Source: Wocania_A spongiicola (lineage in GTDB: Bacteria; Bacteroidota; Bacteroidia; Flavobacteriales; Flavobacteriaceae). From it: a DNA stretch of 64,000 bases. Each line of letters opens with the position of its first letter. Within the stretch, counting starts at the first letter, position 1. The stretch spans positions 1 to 64,000 of the forward strand of contig NZ_JAMFLZ010000008.1 in assembly GCF_023502325.1 (NCBI RefSeq), written 5' to 3'. Positions 18,021-27,075 of the stretch are shown here, in pieces. Under the pieces are notes generated by a model, which was not told the DNA's origin, did no database searches, and saw nothing but the letters and a program-made list of their open reading frames with translations. A program made the position numbers and the translations under genes.

Positions 18021-18578
18021 TTATTGTATGATATGAGGGTGAAGTTGCTCTCTAATAAGTTGTAATGTTTTCCACAAATGGTTTTTTACTGTCTTCTTTG
18101 AAATACCTAGTAAATCTGCAATTTCTTGATTGCTCTTACCTTCCTCCCTAGATAGTATAAATACAGCTCTTTTCTGTTTGGGAAGTCCCAATAAAATGTC
18201 ATCTAAAATCTCACTATACTCACCATAAAGCAATGTATCTTCAGTACAATTAGAAGACATAATCATATTTTCCCATAATTCTTGTTTTAAAGAATCCTTA
18301 TTAGCAATTGCTCTTAAATGATTATAAGTTAAATTTCTTGCTATGGTGTAAATAAACGAATTAAATGATTTAGAAGTATCAATACTGCTTTTAGAATTCC
18401 ATAGTGTTATAAATACATTTTGAAGAATTTCATCTGTACTATACTTAGATTTTGTAATAAGGTAAATAAAAGCATATAATTTTCTTTGATAAGCATTAAA
18501 AACAACTTCAAAAGCGTCCTTATCTCCATTCTTGAGAGATAAAAGCGTTGATTCTTCATTTGTCTTTAATAGTTTCAA
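18021..18578 (-). CDS. ECF RNA polymerase sigma factor (locus 1)
   Basis: A 185-residue sigma-70 family ECF factor. Region 2 includes 'LKNGDKDAFEVVFNAY' and 'TDEILQNVFITLW'; region 4 includes 'LPKQKRAVFILSREEGKSNQEIADLLGIS' in two parts and the helix-turn-helix 'KKTVKNHLWKTL'. It is expected to direct transcription of locus 1 under control of the FecR gene that follows. The predicted start is a TTG (complement of 18576-18578). No in-frame ATG exists before an upstream stop, and the next internal Met is far inside region 2, so a non-ATG start is probable and could keep the level low. Confidence 0.9.
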   Translation of the reverse strand: MKLLKTNEESTLLSLKNGDKDAFEVVFNAYQRKLYAFIYLITKSKYSTDEILQNVFITLWNSKSSIDTSKSFNSFIYTIARNLTYNHLRAIANKDSLKQELWENMIMSSNCTEDTLLYGEYSEILDDILLGLPKQKRAVFILSREEGKSNQEIADLLGISKKTVKNHLWKTLQLIREQLHPHIIQ

Positions 18579-19104
18579 TACAATGCTTATTTTAAATCTA
18601 TATTAGCTTTATTTGAATTAGTTTTTTATTTATTTTTTCATCAAAAAAAGCTTCTTAACTTATTCCATGGTAGTATCTGTTAAAGAAAAAAAAGACACTT
18701 GCTTTCTTACAAATAGAGTTAATATATAATAGGAATGACACAAAAGTAGATTGATTAAAAAAAAAAAAACAGTGATTAAACCACTTTATTTGATACTATT
18801 TTTGCTTTAATACCCAAAAAAGGTACTTAAATGATTCAAATACGCTTAGGTTATTGTTATTCGCTTTTCAAATAGCTTATTAATTGACAATGATTTCTTT
18901 TTGTTACCTCGTCATCATCTTCATTACATAATTGGAGTAAAAACAAATAATGTTGTTAGTATTAATACTGAGGTTGAGCTTTCAATTTTCATGATTATTT
19001 TAAATTTTGTTTTATAAACAAACAACTATTTTTATTATTAAAAAAACACTAAGTAATAAGTGTATTGATTGTGCAATAACTGTAATGATTTACAAACTTT
19101 TTGA
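18579..19104. other. Intergenic region upstream of the locus-1 sigma gene
   Basis: About 525 very AT-rich bases between the start of the sigma gene and the ssrA-like remnant. No reading frame with recognisable coding character, no tRNA and no clear TAnnTTTG promoter pair was found. A homopolymer of A's lies near 18759-18770. It probably carries the sigma promoter and decayed sequence. Confidence 0.5.
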
Positions 19105-19260
19105 TGGCAACAGCCCGCGTAAAGGATTAAGGCATTTTTGATAAGTTATAAGTAGAATGTTTTTAATCGACTTATAATTGAAAATCAAGAAAAAACTAAG
19201 TGTGTAGAAAACTCTTTGGTTACTTGTTTAGACGAGAGTTCGATTCTCTTCGGTTACGCA
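19105..19260 (+). pseudogene. ssrA: Decayed 3' part of tmRNA gene (ssrA)
   Basis: The segment 'ACTAAGTGTGTAGAAAA' (from 19195) resembles the conserved tmRNA stretch ACTAAGCATGTAG. It is followed at the right spacing by 'GTTTAGACG' and a perfect T-arm: stem GAGAG (19234-19238), loop TTCGATT, stem CTCTT (19246-19250). The acceptor end CGGTTACGCA then follows, where tmRNA should end in GGCTCCACA or similar. The 5' acceptor strand, tag-peptide frame and first pseudoknots are absent, and the acceptor is mutated, so this cannot be a working tmRNA. How far it extends left of about 19140 is a guess. It is followed directly by the repeated terminator. Confidence 0.5.
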
Positions 19261-19261
19261 A

Positions 19262-19297
19262 TAAAAAAACCTGTAAACACTAAAGTTTACAGGTTTT
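19262..19297 (+). repeat. Direct repeat copy 2 (terminator region)
   Basis: A 36-bp segment matching 8315-8350 at 35 positions, in the same orientation and also placed after an ssrA-like 3' end. Confidence 0.85.
19270..19293 (-). terminator. Bidirectional rho-independent terminator
   Basis: CCTGTAAAC / GTTTACAGG with loop ACTAAA, A7 on one side and T4 on the other. On the minus strand the T7 tract makes it the likely terminator for the M16 peptidase transcript, which ends 36 bp away. Confidence 0.8.
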
Positions 19298-19328
19298 ATA
19301 TTTTTGAAATTCTTTTTAATAAAATTAA

Positions 19329-22145
19329 CTATTGTTTAGAAAAACTTTCTGGCATTAAAATAAATTCTGCATAATTTGCTTTATTAAAATAAACATTTGC
19401 AGATTCTTGAAACATTTTAGAATCTATTTTATTAATAGCTGTTTCATAATCTAAAATAGATTCTGGTTTTAAACCATATTTATTTGTTTCTTTAAGTTTA
19501 AATATCCAATACCCGTTATATTCCATAGCATCCTTGGTATTAGCTAATTCTGCTTCTTTAATTTTATTTAAATCTTCAGATGAAGCACCATGAATTTTAA
19601 TTTTTTCGATTTCTTCTAATACCTTTTTGATTAACTTATCTACATTATTTGGATCACATGTAAATCTTACATTCATTCTATACCAATTATATGGAATATC
19701 TGAAGCATAGCCTGATACTTGTACACCGTATACACCTGCCATTTTTTCTCGCATTTCTTCAGTTAATTTAATTTTGAGTAGTTTCCCAAGCAGGCTTAAT
19801 TTTTTCTTCTCTTCTAAAGAAAATTCAAACCCTCCAACAAAACGAATATCAACTTTACTTTTATCATCTACACCTTTTATTATTGTATCTTTAATAACAC
19901 CTTCAGTATATCTTAATCCAATATCCCTCCAAGAACTTATTTTGTTTAAATTTGATGGTAAACTTCCTAAATATTGGGCTACATATGCTTTAAGGTTTTC
20001 AATCTCAAAGCTACCAACAAAAATAAAAGTAAACCCATTTGCTGACGAGAAACGTTCTTTATAGAAATTGTAAGCTTTATCAATATTTAATTCATTTTCA
20101 ATTTGCTGCTCTGTTAATGGAATAGCTCTAAGATGATTTTGAGTCATAGACTCACTGATTTTTTTTTCAAAAAAACTTCCAGGACTATTATCTTGATCTT
20201 TAAATATAGATTTTAAACTTTCTTTATTGGCATTAAAAACATCCACATCCTTATTGGGTTTTGTGAAATATAAATTTACCATTTGTAACATCCTTTCTAA
20301 ATCTTTAGATGAACTACTGCCAGAAAACAAATCATCGTAAAAGTTGATACGAGGTGTTACACTAACGGTTCTTCCCATGTTTAATTTTTTTAGATCAGTT
20401 TTTGAGATCCCATTAACACCACTAGAGCCTATAATATTTCCAGCATTTCTAGCTGAAACATACAACGAATCTGGAGCTACTGAGCTTCCTCCAGGTCTAT
20501 AACCACTCATTGAAATCAAGTCGTTTTGAAATTTGGTTGGTTTAGCAATTACTGTAATACCATTTGCTAGTTGCCAAGTAGTAGCATCTATTTTTTCGTT
20601 ATACGCTTCACTTATAATTTTTCCTGGCTTTGGCTTATTAGACATTAATTGAATATCACCAAGCCTATCTTTGTATGGCTCAATATCTTTAAAAGTTACA
20701 TTTTTAAGTGTTTTCTCAATTTTACTTTTGTCTGGTAATTCTAAATCTGCTTTTTCTACCGCATTTAAAACTACTGCCATATTATCTTCTCTGACCCATT
20801 GTTTATTTATATTATTAACTTGGTCAAGTGTAATAGTAGGTAGAGTTTCTTTATAAAATTTGTGTATAAACGTATCGCTTGGAATAGGTTCACTATCTGT
20901 AAAATGATCTATGTACTGTTCGATATAATACTTTGTAGATAACTTTCCTGTCTCTTTTCTGCGTATATCTGCATTATTTAATAATAATTGTTTGTATCGC
21001 TTAAGTTCTGGATTTGTAAAACCATATTTTTTTGCTCGTTCACTTTCTGTAAATAATGCATCAATGCCTTCAATAATTTTGTTTTCTTTAAGATTAGCCC
21101 TTAAATAATAACTATCCATATTTCCCAAAAAATTACCAATACCAGCGGATGCTGATAAAAAAGGAGCGTCTGGCTCTAGCACAACTTCACTTAACCTTTG
21201 ACGCAGCATACCTGTATATAAACTTTTTAGAAGTTCTTGTCTAAAATCCTTCAAAGTCTGAACTTCTGTTTCTTCTTTTTTGATGTATATAGATACTCTA
21301 ACACCTGTAGTTTCCTTATCTGTAATTACTGTAACTACGGGTTCTTTATTATTTGGAATTTTATAGTACTCTCTTTCTTTTGCGTTTTTAACTGGTTTAA
21401 TACCACTAAATAATTCTTTAACTTTTTTTTCAGTGTCAAGAACATCAAAATCACCAACTAATACTAGAGCCATTAAATCTGGGCGGTACCAATCTCTGTA
21501 AAACCGTTTCATGGCATCGTAATCAGAATTCATAATGACATCTAATGTACCTATTGGTGACCTTTTAGCATATCTAGAATTGTTTGTAATCAAAGGGATG
21601 GATTTATAGTACATACGCATACCTGCCCCACTTCTTGCTCTAAGTTCTTCAGCAACAATACCTCTTTCGTTATCAATCTCTTCATTTTCAAAAGTGATAC
21701 CATCGGCCCAATCTCTTAAAACTTTTAAACTAGTGTTAAATGTTTCTTCATCTGTAGGTACTGATAATTTATATACGGTTTCATCAAAACTGGTATGCGC
21801 GTTTAAGTCTGCTCCAAATTCAACCCCTAAACTTTGTAAGTAATCAATAAGTTTATTTTTTTCAAAACTTCTTGTCCCGTTAAACGCCATATGCTCAACA
21901 AAGTGTGCTAACCCTAGTTGATCTTCGTCTTCTAGAATAGAGCCTGCATTAATTACCAACCTTAATTCTGCTTTATTTTTTGGTTTAGCGTTGTGCTTTA
22001 TATAATAAGTTAAACCATTACTTAATTTGCCTATTTTAACTGAAGAATCTGTTGGTATTTGTTTATTTAAATTCTCGACTTGTGCTAAAAGCTTGAAATT
22101 AAAAAGGATTAAAATTGATACTGTTATTATTTTTATGTTTTTCAT
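19329..22145 (-). CDS. M16 family zinc metallopeptidase (pitrilysin/PqqL-like)
   Basis: A 938-residue two-lobed peptidase with a signal peptide ('ILILFNFKLLAQ'), so it acts in the periplasm or at the envelope. The inverted zinc motif H81-F-V-E84-H85 is intact. It is followed by 'NERGIVAEELR' (about 159-169), which holds the candidate third zinc ligand. The second half repeats the M16 fold without a zinc site, with a 'GYRPGGSS' block and 'FTFIFVGSFE', as usual for the family (~930 residues). M16 enzymes cut oligopeptides inside a closed chamber. It lies 101 bp after susD with a strong terminator in between, and suggests that this SusCD imports peptides rather than sugars. Confidence 0.93.
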   Translation of the reverse strand: MKNIKIITVSILILFNFKLLAQVENLNKQIPTDSSVKIGKLSNGLTYYIKHNAKPKNKAELRLVINAGSILEDEDQLGLAHFVEHMAFNGTRSFEKNKLIDYLQSLGVEFGADLNAHTSFDETVYKLSVPTDEETFNTSLKVLRDWADGITFENEEIDNERGIVAEELRARSGAGMRMYYKSIPLITNNSRYAKRSPIGTLDVIMNSDYDAMKRFYRDWYRPDLMALVLVGDFDVLDTEKKVKELFSGIKPVKNAKEREYYKIPNNKEPVVTVITDKETTGVRVSIYIKKEETEVQTLKDFRQELLKSLYTGMLRQRLSEVVLEPDAPFLSASAGIGNFLGNMDSYYLRANLKENKIIEGIDALFTESERAKKYGFTNPELKRYKQLLLNNADIRRKETGKLSTKYYIEQYIDHFTDSEPIPSDTFIHKFYKETLPTITLDQVNNINKQWVREDNMAVVLNAVEKADLELPDKSKIEKTLKNVTFKDIEPYKDRLGDIQLMSNKPKPGKIISEAYNEKIDATTWQLANGITVIAKPTKFQNDLISMSGYRPGGSSVAPDSLYVSARNAGNIIGSSGVNGISKTDLKKLNMGRTVSVTPRINFYDDLFSGSSSSKDLERMLQMVNLYFTKPNKDVDVFNANKESLKSIFKDQDNSPGSFFEKKISESMTQNHLRAIPLTEQQIENELNIDKAYNFYKERFSSANGFTFIFVGSFEIENLKAYVAQYLGSLPSNLNKISSWRDIGLRYTEGVIKDTIIKGVDDKSKVDIRFVGGFEFSLEEKKKLSLLGKLLKIKLTEEMREKMAGVYGVQVSGYASDIPYNWYRMNVRFTCDPNNVDKLIKKVLEEIEKIKIHGASSEDLNKIKEAELANTKDAMEYNGYWIFKLKETNKYGLKPESILDYETAINKIDSKMFQESANVYFNKANYAEFILMPESFSKQ

Positions 22146-22174
22146 GATTGATAATGATATAATGATTCTAAAAA

Positions 22175-22216
22175 AATAGAGCTCTAAACGTATGAAGATA
22201 GATTTAAAGCCCTATT
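22175..22216 (-). terminator. Intra-operon terminator between susD and the M16 peptidase
   Basis: On the minus strand AATAGGGCTTTAAA pairs with TTTAGAGCTCTATT over 14 positions (two G-U pairs) around a 14-nt loop and runs into a stretch of seven T's. It ends 25 bp before the M16 start codon, leaving little room for a separate promoter. It should cut peptidase expression relative to susC/susD. Confidence 0.75.
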
Positions 22217-22246
22217 AAAATTGACTAACTCAAAATAAAAAAAGGC

Positions 22247-23593
22247 TTATTCATAACCTGGGTTTTGATCTGCCAAGGTTATTTTTGCATTTCCATTAAT
22301 TTCTTCTTCAGGAATTGGTAAAATATATTGATTTGAACTTGTAATTGAAGGTTTTAATGTCATCGCTTTATCAAAACGAATAGCTGCAAACCATTCACTT
22401 CCGTTTTCAAAAGCCAATTCTCTTGCTATTTCATTAAAAATATCATCTTTAAGTTCATCTATATTAGTAGCTGGCGTATCACCGATACCGGCACGATTTC
22501 TTATAATGTTTAAAGGCTCACTAGCATCTTGTAATGTAGCACCACTAAAAGCTAATCCTTCTGCTTTTATTAAATACATTTCTGCTAAACGTAAAAAGTA
22601 AGTTGGTCTAAACGTATCAACATGATTCGTTTTTAGCACTTTTGTACCGCTATATGTAAAAGGTTGTCTTGGATCGCTACCCATTAAAGCAGCAAACCAA
22701 GTACTGTTTGCTGTTCTCCCAAAATAAAAACGTTTACGATTATTATCTTCTGAATCTGAATTTTCATCACGATAAGTCATTAAAATCATTTCAGACGAAT
22801 TTAATCCTTTACTAAAAGTTGTTTCAAAGTCAGGTTCTAAACTTGTTGTTCCGTCATTAATAACTTCGTTTGCTAACGTAGCAGCTTCTACATATTTCCC
22901 TTGAAAAAGTAACACTTTGGCTTTTAAAGCTTTGGCTGCAGTTTTTGATGCACGATATGTAATTGAAAAATCTGGAGCATCAGCAATTGCTGCATCCAAA
23001 TCTGATAAAATTTGAGTATAACATTCTGCTACTGTACTTCTTCCTTTATCTCTGGTAACAAAGTTGGTAGGTTCTGTACGCAACACAATACCTAAGCTAC
23101 TGTTAGCATCAAAAAATTGTCCAAAATATCTTAAAGCATCAAAAGTTGTCATAGCTCTTAAAAAACGAGCTTCTCCAATAATTTCTTTTTTAGATGTTTC
23201 AGAAATTAGTTCACTTGAAAGTTGAGTTGTTTGCTCTATTGCATTATTGGCTACATCCATAACTTTATAAAACATAAGCCAGTAATCTCTAACAAAGATA
23301 TTATCAAACTCTAGACTATTGTTTGAAAACTGTGCATTAATTGACCCAAAACCAGAACTTTTCATTGAGCCCACCATAGCACTAGGAATTAACTCTGAAA
23401 ACATATAATATTTATCATTAATTCTAGATGTAATTGTCGTATAAGCGCCGTTTAATAGTGCTCTGGCATCAGCTTCACTTTTAACTACATTTTCTGCGAC
23501 TAAATTATTTGGCGGATCATTTTCTAATACATCTACTAATTCGCATGAGTAAATAAAAAATAATGTGATTATATAAACTGTTATTCTTTTCAT
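22247..23593 (-). CDS. SusD/RagB family binding lipoprotein (locus 2)
   Basis: A 448-residue outer-membrane lipoprotein (C17, 'FFIYSCELVDV'). Signatures: 'SEADARALLNGAYTTI', 'GEARFLRAMTTFDALRYFG', 'FLRLAEMYLIKAEGLA', and the C-terminal 'ELAFENGSEWFAAIRF' with final 'DQNPGYE'. It is on the short side for SusD, as in RagB-like peptide binders. It follows susC by 11 bp, so translation is probably coupled. It likely acts as the lid of the SusC channel and captures the substrate, probably oligopeptide given the downstream M16 peptidase. Confidence 0.92.
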   Translation of the reverse strand: MKRITVYIITLFFIYSCELVDVLENDPPNNLVAENVVKSEADARALLNGAYTTITSRINDKYYMFSELIPSAMVGSMKSSGFGSINAQFSNNSLEFDNIFVRDYWLMFYKVMDVANNAIEQTTQLSSELISETSKKEIIGEARFLRAMTTFDALRYFGQFFDANSSLGIVLRTEPTNFVTRDKGRSTVAECYTQILSDLDAAIADAPDFSITYRASKTAAKALKAKVLLFQGKYVEAATLANEVINDGTTSLEPDFETTFSKGLNSSEMILMTYRDENSDSEDNNRKRFYFGRTANSTWFAALMGSDPRQPFTYSGTKVLKTNHVDTFRPTYFLRLAEMYLIKAEGLAFSGATLQDASEPLNIIRNRAGIGDTPATNIDELKDDIFNEIARELAFENGSEWFAAIRFDKAMTLKPSITSSNQYILPIPEEEINGNAKITLADQNPGYE

Positions 23594-23604
23594 AATTGTT
23601 TGTT

Positions 23605-26600
23605 TTAAAATCCTATTCTTACACCTGTAGTAAATATTTTTGCTATAGGAAATCGATTATTATCTCTTCCTGCGCTAATGTCATTATTGAATAAATTAGA
23701 AGCTTCAGGGTCAGCTCCTGGATAATTTGTTATTGTAAACAAATTTTGAGCTGAAATAAAAACAGAAATATGATTGAAAAATTTAAGTTGTTTTAAGGCT
23801 TCTTTCGAAAACGTATAACTAAAGTTTAGTGTTTTTAATCTTAAATATGAGGCATCATAAACATAATGCGATGATGTTCTGTCATTATTATTTGGATCAA
23901 AATAAACCAACCTAGGTATATCTGTATTAGGGTTATCTGGAGCCCAGGCATTTAAAACACTTGTTACTTTGTTCTCTCCTATAAAAGTGCTTGCAAAATT
24001 TGTTCCTCTTGCTAAACCAAAAGCTTCTATATCGTTACCCACCGAAAAAGTAAAAAATGTAGATAATGAAAATCCTTTGTATTGAAAAGTACTATTAAAA
24101 CCTCCAAAAAAATCTGGTTGCGTGTCTCCAATAACCTCTTGGTCTAAGTTTGTAATTCTTCCATCAGGAATACCATCTGGACCTGTCAAATCTTTAAATC
24201 TTAAATCCCCTGGTGATGTTTGACTATTTTGATATGTTCCTGTTGGTGATGCCGTATTTAAGGCATCAATATCTTCTTGATTTTGAAAAAGTCCTTCAGC
24301 TACATAACCATAAATCAAACCTATTGGGCTTCCTTCTTTAAGCCTTCCTCCACCTGGAAATCCAGTTAAAAACCCATTATCATCTCTAAAATCATCTGAA
24401 ATTTTAGTCAGCTTGTTTTCGTTTTTACTTACGTTTAACGATAGATTCCAAATAAAATCGTTGCTTCTAAAAACGTCTCCTTTTAATTCTAGTTCAAGTC
24501 CTGTGTTTTTAGTATCACCTATATTAGCAATAATTCTATTATACCCAGTACTTCCTGGCGTTATCGCTGTAAATAAAGCATCTTTTGTTTCTTTAGAATA
24601 ATATCCAAATCCGCCATTAAATCTACCTTTAAAAAATGAAAAATCTAAGCCAAAATCAATTTGCTCGGTAGTTTCCCATTTTAAACTAGAATTACCTAAT
24701 TGAGAAATTATTACAGATGGGTCTGGTCCATAATCTTCAGCTTCAAAAAGTGTTCGCCAAGCATAGTCTCCAAAATCTTGTTGACCTGTTGTCCCAAAGC
24801 TTGCTCTAAGTTTTAATTCATCAATAAATTTACTATCACTTAAAAAGTCTTCATTAGAAATTCTCCAAGCTACTGCAGCAGCAGGGAAAAAGGCATATTG
24901 ATTATCTGGAGCAAACTTTGATGATCCATCTACACGTGCAGATAAGGTTAATAAATACCTATTATCAAAATCATAATTAATTCGACCAAAATAAGAAGCT
25001 AACCCAGATCCACTTTCAAAAGAAGACGCATCAGTAAACACTGTTGCGTTCGTAATATTAGTCAATACTTCATTAAAAAAACCTTCTCCCCAACCTTTTA
25101 CAACAGATCTTTTATTTTTTTCAAAAGAAGCTCCTAAAACAGCACTAATGCTATGTTCTTCAATTAACTTATTGTAAGTTAATGTCCCCTGCAACAAGGT
25201 ATTTGTACTTCTGCTTCTACTTTCTTGCGCATAACCATCTCCATTACCTTGTGTTCTACTCCACCCACCTGTAAATGTAAAAAGCGGGTAAAAGCTTTGC
25301 TGATTACCTTCATTATAGTTTATTGAAAATAATGTTTTTAAATTCAACCCTTCTGCTAATTTTAATTGGGTATATAAAGAGCCTAACAATAAGAATGTTT
25401 TATTATTATTAGTAGCTTTAGATTGTGCTACAGGGTTTTCCTGTGTAAACTGTGTTGAGAAAGAATAATTACCATCTTCATCAAAAACAGGGATATCTGG
25501 TCTAAAATTATAAGTAAGTTGAGTGAGACCACCATCTACAGCATCTTGATCTGATGATGAAATATTAATTTTAGAACCAAACGTCCAATTATCTTTTATT
25601 TTAGTATCAAGATTGAGGTTAAAAGAGTATCTATCAAAACCAGTATTTTTATATACCCCTTCTTGTGTATTAACACCTAGAGAAGTAGAATATCTAGTGT
25701 TTTCTGAACCTCCAAGTACATTTAGATAATAACTTGTAGAGATTGGAGAACCCGGACTCACCTCGTCTTCCCATTTAGTATCAGCATTTCCAAAATAAGA
25801 ACCATCTAAAACTGAGCGAGCAAAGGCATCGTCCCTTGTTCCATTTCCTACAGCTGTTGTCCATACATCTTTAAATTGTGCTGCATTCAATACTTCTAAG
25901 GTTTGCGCATTTTGGGTTGTAACCGAAACATTAGCTTCAAACTTAGTTTCCCCAGAGTAGGCACCCTGTTTGGTCTTTATAATGATAACACCATTAGCTG
26001 CACGAGAACCATAAATGGCAGCTGCTGATGCGTCTTTTAAAATACTTATTGATTCAATGTCCGATGAATTAATATTACCTATTGGAGTACTAATACCTTC
26101 TTTATTAAGTTCATCTCCTAGTCTATTTCCTTCTGGTCCGCCTATAGGTATATTGCTATTTGGTACTACTGGAATACCATCAATAACATATAATGGTTGA
26201 TTAGAACCAAGTAACGACGTATTTCCTCTAATTCTAATTCGAGTTGAAGCTCCAGGCTGTCCAGAAGAACTGGTTACATAAACACCTGCTACCTGTCCTT
26301 GCAAGGCATTGTCTAAATTGACGGTTGGCGCTTGATTGGTTATGTTTTTCACATTAACTGTACCAACTGAACCTGTTAGATTTTGTCGTTTTACTCTACC
26401 ATATCCAATAATTACTGTTTCATCAAGACCTGTAACAGCTTCTTCTAATTGAATATTAATATTTTTTCTATCAAGAATATCAACATTTTTGGTTTCATAT
26501 CCAATGAATGAGATTGTTAGCGTTTTTGCATCGTCTACTAAAGCAATTCTATAATTTCCGTCAAAATCTGCACTAACTCCTTTATTAGTGCCTTTTAGTA

Positions 26601-27075
26601 CTATAGTTGCTCCAGGTAAAGGCTCTCCATTTGCATTGGTTATTTTACCGCTTACATACTCTTGAAATAATTTGCCAACAGATTTTTTTAGCGTTTCTAA
26701 AAACAAATATGTTTTATTTTTTGGAAACAAAACAATTTGCTTGTTGGTTACTTTAAAGTCGATATCTTCACTTTTAAAAAGCTTTTTCAATATCTTAGAT
26801 AGCTTTTCTTTTTTAGATGAAATGCTTACAATTTTATGTTTCTTAAAAACATCTTTTTCGTATAAGAATTTAAAATCTGTTTTTTGTTCAATTTCACTCA
26901 AAACATCCTCAATCTTCATTTCTTTACAATCTAAAGTAATCTTTACATTTTGAGAATAGGTATTAGCATGAATTTGAAATAATGTTAAAAAAAGCAAAAT
27001 ATATGTGAGCTTCATTTTTAAACTAATTTTAGAGAGATATAGCGTTTCGCTTAACCTAATAATGAATTTTTTCAT
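23605..27075 (-). CDS. SusC/RagA TonB-dependent transporter with STN domain (locus 2)
   Basis: The frame extends to 27114. The ATG at 27075 is preferred because its context ('CAAAAGTATGAAAAAATT') is identical to the start of the locus-1 susC and gives a 1156-residue protein with the same layout: signal sequence; STN domain ('VKITLDCKEMKIEDVLSEIE' onward, about 42-112); a carboxypeptidase-regulatory-like domain ('VSGKITNANGEPLPGAT'); plug ending 'AIYGSRAANGVIIIKTK'; and barrel ending 'FTTGVRIGF'. The STN domain ties it to the FecR/ECF sigma pair next door. The plug and barrel differ clearly from locus 1, so the ligands differ. With SusD and M16 it is probably a peptide importer. Confidence 0.94.
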   Translation of the reverse strand: MKKFIIRLSETLYLSKISLKMKLTYILLFLTLFQIHANTYSQNVKITLDCKEMKIEDVLSEIEQKTDFKFLYEKDVFKKHKIVSISSKKEKLSKILKKLFKSEDIDFKVTNKQIVLFPKNKTYLFLETLKKSVGKLFQEYVSGKITNANGEPLPGATIVLKGTNKGVSADFDGNYRIALVDDAKTLTISFIGYETKNVDILDRKNINIQLEEAVTGLDETVIIGYGRVKRQNLTGSVGTVNVKNITNQAPTVNLDNALQGQVAGVYVTSSSGQPGASTRIRIRGNTSLLGSNQPLYVIDGIPVVPNSNIPIGGPEGNRLGDELNKEGISTPIGNINSSDIESISILKDASAAAIYGSRAANGVIIIKTKQGAYSGETKFEANVSVTTQNAQTLEVLNAAQFKDVWTTAVGNGTRDDAFARSVLDGSYFGNADTKWEDEVSPGSPISTSYYLNVLGGSENTRYSTSLGVNTQEGVYKNTGFDRYSFNLNLDTKIKDNWTFGSKINISSSDQDAVDGGLTQLTYNFRPDIPVFDEDGNYSFSTQFTQENPVAQSKATNNNKTFLLLGSLYTQLKLAEGLNLKTLFSINYNEGNQQSFYPLFTFTGGWSRTQGNGDGYAQESRSRSTNTLLQGTLTYNKLIEEHSISAVLGASFEKNKRSVVKGWGEGFFNEVLTNITNATVFTDASSFESGSGLASYFGRINYDFDNRYLLTLSARVDGSSKFAPDNQYAFFPAAAVAWRISNEDFLSDSKFIDELKLRASFGTTGQQDFGDYAWRTLFEAEDYGPDPSVIISQLGNSSLKWETTEQIDFGLDFSFFKGRFNGGFGYYSKETKDALFTAITPGSTGYNRIIANIGDTKNTGLELELKGDVFRSNDFIWNLSLNVSKNENKLTKISDDFRDDNGFLTGFPGGGRLKEGSPIGLIYGYVAEGLFQNQEDIDALNTASPTGTYQNSQTSPGDLRFKDLTGPDGIPDGRITNLDQEVIGDTQPDFFGGFNSTFQYKGFSLSTFFTFSVGNDIEAFGLARGTNFASTFIGENKVTSVLNAWAPDNPNTDIPRLVYFDPNNNDRTSSHYVYDASYLRLKTLNFSYTFSKEALKQLKFFNHISVFISAQNLFTITNYPGADPEASNLFNNDISAGRDNNRFPIAKIFTTGVRIGF

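Noticed and set aside
19100..19140. The GC-richer patch 'cagcccgcg' as a separate regulatory element
   Set aside because: Too short to support a riboswitch or IS end; more simply part of the decayed tmRNA.
18600..19260. A complete, functional tmRNA gene
   Set aside because: Only the 3' part is recognisable. No 5' acceptor strand complementary to the 3' end, no tag-peptide frame, and the 3' end is mutated.
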